Both the position numbers and the translations under genes were made by a program. Source: an uncultured Lachnoanaerobaculum sp. (lineage in GTDB: Bacteria > Bacillota > Clostridia > Lachnospirales > Lachnospiraceae). Taken from it: a stretch of DNA of 19,027 nt. Positions 14,473-19,027 of this stretch are shown piece by piece. The notes beneath the pieces were generated by a model, which saw nothing but the letters and a program-made list of their open reading frames with translations, was not told where the DNA came from and searched no databases. The number at the start of each line of letters is the position of its first letter. The stretch's first letter is position 1. Location of the stretch: NCBI GenBank assembly GCA_916720285.1, contig CAKAQP010000022.1, positions 1 to 19,027 on the forward strand. Reading direction: 5' to 3'.

Positions 14473-14973
14473 TTAAAATTTATAATTCCCTTTTCCGAAA
14501 ATTCCCTTTATTAAAGCCACCAAAAGCAGTACTCCTATCACAGGTAATAATACAGGTGCCAAAAATGAAAATACCGCAGCAACCACAGCTACAATCACTA
14601 CTAAAACCGCTATCACAATAATTATAGGTATTATCAGGTTGTTGCCTGAAAAGTTATATGTTTTAAAGCTGTTATCTTTTCTATCACTATAGTTTTCATT
14701 CTCTTCATAATTACCGGTTTTTCCGGCTGTGTTTTCATACGTCTCATTATCAATGCCTACAAATACATCGTCATATCCTGCGGCAACCTTTATAGAATTG
14801 GCAATAAGTCTGGGTTCTCCCAGTTCTTCCATGATTTCATCTATGCTTCTTCCCTTTGAAAGTTCATCATCAATATATGACGAATAAAATCTTATATTTT
14901 CAGCTATAAGAGATTGTGAACCTGTGGAAGCCAGAGCTTTCATCAGTCCGTCCAAAAATTCCTCTTTTGTCAT
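14473..14973 (-). CDS. HAAS/DUF1700 family membrane protein
   Basis: 166 residues. The N-terminal 65 form a helical HAAS-type domain (MTKEEFLDGL, then ENIRFYSSYIDDELSKGRS and IMEELGEPRLIANSI), typical of DUF1700 proteins. An acidic, Asn-rich linker (about 70-110) is followed by a very hydrophobic stretch at 113-157 that fits two membrane helices, ending with a short basic tail. DUF1700 genes usually sit next to a PadR-type regulator; none is seen here. GGAG precedes the ATG, 13 bp after the stop of the metallopeptidase gene, so it is the last gene of the DUF1015 unit. Function unknown; members are thought to act in membrane stress signalling. Confidence 0.85.
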   Translation of the reverse strand: MTKEEFLDGLMKALASTGSQSLIAENIRFYSSYIDDELSKGRSIDEIMEELGEPRLIANSIKVAAGYDDVFVGIDNETYENTAGKTGNYEENENYSDRKDNSFKTYNFSGNNLIIPIIIVIAVLVVIVAVVAAVFSFLAPVLLPVIGVLLLVALIKGIFGKGNYKF

Positions 14974-14986
14974 ATCTTACTCCATA

Positions 14987-15361
14987 TCAAATATATCTTT
15001 TCAGTTCTTCTCTTCTTTTCTTGTAATCAGGTATCTGCTTTTCCACCTCACTCCAAAAAGCTTTGGAATGATTCATATGTTTTAGATGTGCAAGTTCATG
15101 TACAAATACATAGTCAATTAATGCCTCAGGTAAAAAGAATAACTTAAAGTTAAAGTTAAGATTCTTCTTTGAAGAACAGCTACCCCATATAGTCTTTACA
15201 TTTTTTATCCTAACCATATTAAAGTGAACATTCATCTGCCCGGCAAAATCATTAAGCTTCTCTTTAAATATCTTACCGCCGTCAGAATGCATCCAAAGCC
15301 TTACCATATCCTCATATTTATCTGTCGGCAAAATGATATGATAATTTTCATCAAATTTCAT
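14987..15361 (-). CDS. Compact YgjP/DUF45-type metallopeptidase-like protein
   Basis: Zinc-hydrolase-like protein of the YgjP (DUF45, SprT-like) family, only 124 residues; E. coli YgjP is about 167 and many relatives exceed 220. Seen: TIWGSCSSKKNLNFNFKLFFLP at 57-78, the strong family signature, and H88-E89-L90-A91-H92 with a third ligand H98 (HMNHSKAFW). The catalytic core is thus complete, but the usual N-terminal beta-region is reduced to about 15 residues. The ATG at 15361 overlaps the stop of the DUF1015 gene by 11 bp, with only a weak GGAA upstream, so translation is likely coupled. A longer in-frame start at 15430 lies inside the DUF1015 coding region, has no good ribosome binding site and adds non-family residues; rejected. 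Substrate unknown. Confidence 0.85.
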   Translation of the reverse strand: MKFDENYHIILPTDKYEDMVRLWMHSDGGKIFKEKLNDFAGQMNVHFNMVRIKNVKTIWGSCSSKKNLNFNFKLFFLPEALIDYVFVHELAHLKHMNHSKAFWSEVEKQIPDYKKRREELKRYI

Positions 15362-16586
15362 GTATAAAAATTCCGCTTCTAAGCTTAGGCTCAAACCAAG
15401 TGGATTTCGGAGGCATAAGCTTATTTTCATCAGCTACAGCAAACAATTCTTCCATTGATGTAGGATACATCAAAAATGCAACCTTGCCTCTGTCATTATC
15501 TATCTCGGACTTTAAATATCCTACTCCTCTTATTCCGCCTGCAAATTTTATTCTTTCGTCCGTTCTCGGGTCTTTTATTCCGAATATGGGTTCAAGTACC
15601 AAATCCTGCAATATTGACACATCAAGGCTCTTTATAACATCACCCGATACCGAATCAAGTACTTTTTTCTTTGCACTTAAGATATAGAATTTATCCTTAA
15701 CAAGCATTCCGAACTCACCTCTGTCACCTATCTCTTCAAGTACAGGGCTCTCCGTTATATCAAAATTTTCAGCTATAAGGCTCATAACTTCTTCCACACT
15801 TTTTTTGTTAAGATCAAGAACTATTCTGTTATAAGGCAAAATATGTAATTGCCTTTCATCAAATATTACAGACAGAAAATAATTGTACTCAGCATTCGGA
15901 TTGTTTTCATTTTGCCTTCTCTTTAAAGCCACTTTTACGGCGGAAGCGGCTCTGTGATGTCCGTCAGCTATATAAAGAGACTCTATCTTTTCAAAGCATT
16001 CTCTTATCTGCTCATTATAAGCTTTATCCACCTTCCATACTCTATGGCCTATTCCGTCATCCGATACAAAATCATATATAGGGGCGGCCGATATATTCTC
16101 TGAGATTATTTTTTTCAAATCGTCATTTTTCTTATATGCCAAAAATATCGGTCCGGTCTGTGCATTTACAGTATCCACATGTTTTATCCTGTCGATTTCT
16201 TTTTCTTCTCTGGTATTTTCATGCTTCTTTATAATGTCGTTTAAATAATCTTCTACACTAGCAAGTCCCACTATACCTATTTGGCTTCTGCCGTTCATAG
16301 TCAGCTCATAAAGATAATAGCTGTCTTCATTGTCCTTCTCATATATTCCCTTGTTTTTAAATTCCTCATAGAGATTTTTTGCTTTTTCATAAGCTTCCTT
16401 TGAATACATGTCAAAGCTGTCGTCAAAAGCCGTCTCAGGTCTGTCAATATTTAAAAATGCATAAGGCTTGCCTGATACCGCAGCCTTTGCTTCTTTTCTG
16501 TCATATACATCATATGGCAAAGATGCCACCTGCTCTGCAAGTTCTTTAACCGGTCTGACACATTTGAAAGATTTTACTACCGCCAT
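15351..16586 (-). CDS. DUF1015 family protein (ParB/SerK-like fold suspected)
   Basis: 411-residue DUF1015 protein of full family length. Seen: VVKSFKCVRP at 3-12, LPYDVYDR at 23-30, the central motif D208-G209-H210-H211-R212 in YIADGHHRAASA, and the conserved end MPPKSTWFEPKLRSGIFIH at 391-409. DUF1015 proteins are often encoded beside serC and serA in Clostridia, as almost here. The DGHHR motif recalls the ParB/sulfiredoxin-like fold of free-serine kinases (SerK, SbnI), so a role in phosphoserine or serine metabolism is an attractive inference, not an established one. The ATG at 16586 has GGAGG five bases upstream; the ATG 15 nt earlier overlaps that site and is rejected. It heads an overlapping three-gene unit with the metallopeptidase and DUF1700 genes. 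Confidence 0.9.
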   Translation of the reverse strand: MAVVKSFKCVRPVKELAEQVASLPYDVYDRKEAKAAVSGKPYAFLNIDRPETAFDDSFDMYSKEAYEKAKNLYEEFKNKGIYEKDNEDSYYLYELTMNGRSQIGIVGLASVEDYLNDIIKKHENTREEKEIDRIKHVDTVNAQTGPIFLAYKKNDDLKKIISENISAAPIYDFVSDDGIGHRVWKVDKAYNEQIRECFEKIESLYIADGHHRAASAVKVALKRRQNENNPNAEYNYFLSVIFDERQLHILPYNRIVLDLNKKSVEEVMSLIAENFDITESPVLEEIGDRGEFGMLVKDKFYILSAKKKVLDSVSGDVIKSLDVSILQDLVLEPIFGIKDPRTDERIKFAGGIRGVGYLKSEIDNDRGKVAFLMYPTSMEELFAVADENKLMPPKSTWFEPKLRSGIFIHEI

Positions 16587-16755
16587 CTTAACCTCCATCA
16601 ATGTTACTTCTTAAGTTTCTTCAAATCATTTTATCAAATGTAATTACAACAAGCAATATTATATGATAAATGACATATGAGTAAAACTCAGTATTCTATT
16701 CTCATATTCTTTTATTCTCACTTTGATTTATATAGAAAAGTCAAATTGCAAATAG

Positions 16756-16761
16756 TATAAT
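16756..16761 (+). promoter_or_regulatory. -10 element of the EXLDI-like gene
   Basis: Perfect TATAAT 36 bp upstream of the ATG; the -35 region is poor (TAGAAA at 17-bp spacing). The rest of the 211-bp divergent gap contains a minus-strand TATAAT near 16655-16665, likely serving DUF1015, and a TGTAATTACA palindrome at 16639-16648. Confidence 0.4.
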
Positions 16762-16797
16762 ATATGCAATACAGAGTTATAAAAGAAAGGCGGTAAT

Positions 16798-17166
16798 ATG
16801 GAATACAGCGAGATTAGATTAAATGTTTCAAATGATAATATTAAAGAATATAAGCTTTTTGAAGGGATAAAGATATATTCAGATACCTTTATATCTGATG
16901 ATAAAAAAGCACTGACCAATAAGAGAATTTATATTACAAAAAAGAGAAATTATGTTTACTATGAGAGAACGGATGTAAATTGGAATTATTGGAATAATAA
17001 AGATAAATATGACTTAAGTTTTGATACAGACAGTATAAAACATAATATTGTATTTGAAGTATCCAAAGACCTGACTTCATTTTCACAGTATCTTAGCGAA
17101 GAAATTATTAAAAAAATTATGCAAAAAGAGGAAAATGGAGAGATCGTTGAAAAATTGGATATATAA
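16798..17166 (+). CDS. Small EXLDI-like protein
   Basis: 122-residue protein, acidic and lysine-rich, without signal peptide or membrane helix. It ends in E118-K119-L120-D121-I122, matching the C-terminal EXLDI signature that names a small bacterial family. The middle (RIYITKKRNYVYYER at 43-57, NWNYW at 61-65, FEVSKDL at 86-92, then an amphipathic helix at about 98-111) fits a small beta-rich domain with a C-terminal helix. Start supported by AAAGGCGGT before the ATG and a TATAAT upstream. It is a single-gene unit, divergent from DUF1015 and convergent with the serine operon, sharing a terminator with it. Function unknown; the family assignment rests mainly on the tail motif. Confidence 0.75.
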   Translation: MEYSEIRLNVSNDNIKEYKLFEGIKIYSDTFISDDKKALTNKRIYITKKRNYVYYERTDVNWNYWNNKDKYDLSFDTDSIKHNIVFEVSKDLTSFSQYLSEEIIKKIMQKEENGEIVEKLDI

Positions 17167-17207
17167 ATAGATTCTAAGCTTCAGATTTTAATATTTTTAT
17201 TGCACAC

Positions 17208-17250
17208 AAAAAGGGGATAAGATCTTCACATAAAGAGCTTATCCCCTTTG
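17208..17250. terminator. Terminator of the serC-serA operon, possibly shared with the EXLDI-like gene
   Basis: A 12-bp inverted repeat (arms 17210-17221 and 17238-17249) with a 16-nt loop. On the minus strand it is followed by a T-tract (CCCCTTTTTGTG), giving a good terminator for the serine operon. On the plus strand only three T follow, so termination of the EXLDI-like gene would be weaker. Confidence 0.8.
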
Positions 17251-17267
17251 ATGCCTAAAGGCACATA

Positions 17268-17378
17268 TTACTCTATAATTTCTTCTATCTCGCCCAGCAG
17301 AATAAAATGAGGCTCCCAGCCGCCGTGACCGTCAGTATAGATATCAGGATACTGTTCATAGTAGTCTCTTATTTCCAT
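17268..17378 (-). CDS. 36-residue small ORF at the end of the serine operon
   Basis: A short ORF reading MEIRDYYEQYPDIYTDGHGG followed by WEPHFILLGEIEEIIE. GGGAG lies eight bases upstream of the ATG, and the terminator comes right after the stop. It starts 26 bp after the serA stop on the same strand. The composition (aromatic and acidic, with a central DGHGGWEPHF segment) looks protein-like rather than random. I do not recognise a family. It may be a small regulatory or stability protein of the serine operon, or a remnant of a longer gene; conservation would decide. Confidence 0.6.
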   Translation of the reverse strand: MEIRDYYEQYPDIYTDGHGGWEPHFILLGEIEEIIE

Positions 17379-17404
17379 ATATAACTCCCTTTTTGGTTAA
17401 AATA

Positions 17405-18568
17405 CTACTTTATAACTCTTACCTTTAAAATACCGTCTATAGCATTCAGCTCTTTTACAAGGCTGTCACTTGCCTTACTCTCTATATCTATAAGTGTATA
17501 TGCCTTTGAGCCCTTTGATTTATTTGTAAGATCAGAAATATTATATCCGTTCTTTGCAAATGCTGAAGTAATCTGACCTATCATATTTGGAATATTCTGA
17601 TGCAAAAGAGCAACTCTTCCCTCTACCTGACATACTCCCATATCACAGCTTGGGAAGTTAACGGAATTTTTTATATTACCGTTCTCAAGGTAGTCTACAA
17701 GTTCATTTGCAGCCATAACCGCACAATTGTCCTCACTCTCCTGTGTGGAAGCACCCAGATGAGGTATAACTATTGCTTTTTCCATCTTTGCAGACTTTGT
17801 ATTCGGGAAGTCTGTAACATATCTTGCAACCTTGCCGCTCTCAAGCGCTTTTTCCATCTCATCATCATCTACAAGCAGGTCTCTTGCAAAGTTTAAAATC
17901 ACAACTCCGTCCTTCATCTGAGGAATTGAATTTTTTCCGATCATTCCCTTGTTATCATCTGTGAGCGGAACATGCAATGTAATATAATCACACTCTCTGA
18001 ATATTTCATTTATATCTGTTATATGCTTTATCTTTCTTGAAAGTCTCCATGCGGCATTTACTGAAATAAACGGGTCGTATCCCAAAACTTCAAGCCCCAG
18101 TGAAGCTGCGGCATTTGCAACTTCGGCACCTATAGCACCGAGTCCTATTACTCCGAGTTTCTTTCCCTTTATCTCACCGCCTGCAAAGTTTTTCTTTCCC
18201 TTTTCAACATCCTTTGCAATAGTATCCGAATCTTTGATGCTTCTTGTCCACTCGATACCTCCGACTACATCTCTTGCAGCCAAAAGCATACCGCAGATTA
18301 CAAGTTCTTTTACACCGTTTGCATTTGCTCCCGGTGTGTTAAATACCACTATTCCGGCATCTGCACATCGCTCAAGCGGTATATTGTTTACACCTGCACC
18401 TGCTCTGGCTATGGCAAGGAGATTTTCTGAGAAGTCCATATCACCCATTGCGGCAGATCTTACCATAATAGCATCCGCTTCTTCAATATTGTCTGTAAGC
18501 TCATAATTTTCGTCAAATATATCCGTTCCGACATTTGCAATAGCATTTAAGCAATGTATTTTTCTCAT
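17405..18568 (-). CDS. serA: D-3-phosphoglycerate dehydrogenase with C-terminal ACT domain
   Basis: 387-residue NAD-dependent enzyme that oxidises 3-phosphoglycerate to 3-phosphohydroxypyruvate, the first step of serine synthesis. Seen: substrate-side RAGAGVNNIP at 55-64, Rossmann loop GLGAIG at 142-147, catalytic R229 (NFARD), catalytic H270 in PHLGAST at 269-275, and an ACT-type regulatory domain at about 317-387 that probably binds serine. The usual catalytic Glu in DVFExEP is not present in the same form: the region reads VTDFPNTKSAKMEKA at 251-265. This is the short SerA form, with a single ACT domain and no intervening ASB domain. AAGGAG precedes the ATG, 9 bp after the serC stop, so serC and serA form one operon. 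Feedback control by serine is inferred from the ACT domain. Confidence 0.96.
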   Translation of the reverse strand: MRKIHCLNAIANVGTDIFDENYELTDNIEEADAIMVRSAAMGDMDFSENLLAIARAGAGVNNIPLERCADAGIVVFNTPGANANGVKELVICGMLLAARDVVGGIEWTRSIKDSDTIAKDVEKGKKNFAGGEIKGKKLGVIGLGAIGAEVANAAASLGLEVLGYDPFISVNAAWRLSRKIKHITDINEIFRECDYITLHVPLTDDNKGMIGKNSIPQMKDGVVILNFARDLLVDDDEMEKALESGKVARYVTDFPNTKSAKMEKAIVIPHLGASTQESEDNCAVMAANELVDYLENGNIKNSVNFPSCDMGVCQVEGRVALLHQNIPNMIGQITSAFAKNGYNISDLTNKSKGSKAYTLIDIESKASDSLVKELNAIDGILKVRVIK

Positions 18569-18577
18569 GATATCTCC

Positions 18578-19027
18578 TTATGCATTTTCCTTCTCGAATT
18601 TTTTCATAAACTCCACCAGTTTTTCTACGCCTTCCTTCGGCATGGCATTGTAGATGCTGGCTCTCATTCCGCCGACACTTCTGTGGCCTTTTAAGTTTAC
18701 AAATCCGTTTGCCTCGGCCTCTTTGATAAATTTCGCATCAAGTTCTTTGTCTCCTGTAACAAAAGGTACATTCATAAGTGAACGGTCCTCTTTTCTTACA
18801 GTTCCTTTAAAGAGCTTTGATGAATCAAGGAAATCATATAATATATTTGCTTTCTCTTCATTTCTTTCCTTCATTGCCGCAAGTCCGCCAAGAGATTTAA
18901 TCCATTTAAATACCTTGCCGCAAATATAAATATTGTATGTCGGAGGTGTATTATAAAGTGACTTGTTGTCTGCATGAATCTTATATCTGAGCATTGAAGG
19001 TGTGCCTTCAAGTACATCATCTGTAAC
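18578..19027 (-). CDS. serC: Phosphoserine aminotransferase, C-terminal part (5' end outside window)
   Basis: The last 149 residues of a PLP-dependent class V aminotransferase that converts 3-phosphohydroxypyruvate and glutamate to phosphoserine and 2-oxoglutarate. SerC hallmarks: SLYNTPPTYNIYICGKVFKW, then LGGLAAMKERNEEKA, and NLKGHRSVGGMRASIYNAMP near the end, which covers phosphate-binding His/Arg residues. The reading frame stays open to the window edge (TDDVLEGTPSML before the first internal Met), so the gene continues outside; the PLP lysine is not in view. It lies just upstream of serA in the same operon, the usual order in Clostridia. The 3' end is intact. Confidence 0.96.
   Translation of the reverse strand, partial: VTDDVLEGTPSMLRYKIHADNKSLYNTPPTYNIYICGKVFKWIKSLGGLAAMKERNEEKANILYDFLDSSKLFKGTVRKEDRSLMNVPFVTGDKELDAKFIKEAEANGFVNLKGHRSVGGMRASIYNAMPKEGVEKLVEFMKKFEKENA

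Noticed and set aside
15362..15430. Upstream start extending the YgjP-like protein by 23 residues
   Set aside because: It lies within the DUF1015 coding region, has no ribosome binding site, and the added residues do not resemble the YgjP N-terminal domain.
16693..16720. Four ATTCT repeats in the divergent gap before the EXLDI-like gene
   Set aside because: Irregular spacing and very simple sequence; likely chance in AT-rich DNA.
1..19027. CRISPR arrays, tRNA or rRNA genes, insertion sequences
   Set aside because: No regularly spaced repeats, no tRNA-like cloverleaf or rRNA sequence, and no transposase or terminal inverted repeats were seen on either strand.

Overview
The window is low-GC DNA with strong AGGAGG-type ribosome binding sites and Firmicutes-type protein families. 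The gene content and style (serC-serA with a DUF1015 neighbour, HAAS/DUF1700 protein, NlpC/P60 hydrolase, a complete TerD/TelA/YceG cluster) suggest a Clostridia genome, most likely Lachnospiraceae; the genus cannot be settled from sequence alone.

Left part (1-13079): a Ter-type stress system. Read on the minus strand from 8983 down to 2788, one transcription unit encodes a trypsin-like serine protease with an unusual N-terminal domain, a large YceG-like protein, a TelA-family protein and two TerD proteins. Beyond a weak hairpin lies a PMCA-type Ca2+-transporting P-type ATPase, cut off at the left edge within a few residues of its expected C-terminus. Divergent from the protease gene, with overlapping promoters, is a CitE/HpcH-like TIM-barrel C-C lyase. 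It converges, through a 15-bp bidirectional terminator, on a minus-strand unit encoding a GNAT acetyltransferase, a TRSP-domain phosphoribosyltransferase and a PELOTA-domain phosphoribosyltransferase-like protein. The lyase and the two PRTase-like proteins match the 'biosynthetic module' described for TerD neighbourhoods (Anantharaman, Iyer and Aravind), proposed to make a nucleoside-like metabolite; TerD/TelA/YceG form its stress-sensing, probably Ca2+-linked, arm. TerC, ATP-grasp and HAD partners often seen elsewhere are absent from this window.

The least expected result is that YceG is built from three diverged copies of one repeat of about 180-200 residues, and that a fourth copy is fused to the trypsin-like protease encoded just upstream. 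This suggests a cytosolic protease recruited to, or controlled by, the YceG/Ter complex.

Middle part (13080-14472): a secreted SH3b-NlpC/P60 cell-wall hydrolase with its own terminator, followed by a 444-bp non-coding region. That region holds a terminator for the next gene, two direct repeats matching the WalR/PhoB-type box (TGTWAH-N5-TGTWAH), and a possible small-RNA promoter.

Right part (14473-19027): an overlapping minus-strand unit of DUF1015, a compact YgjP/DUF45 metallopeptidase-like protein and a HAAS/DUF1700 membrane protein; a divergent small EXLDI-like protein; and the end of a serine-biosynthesis operon (serC partial, serA) that finishes with a 36-residue small ORF and a terminator.
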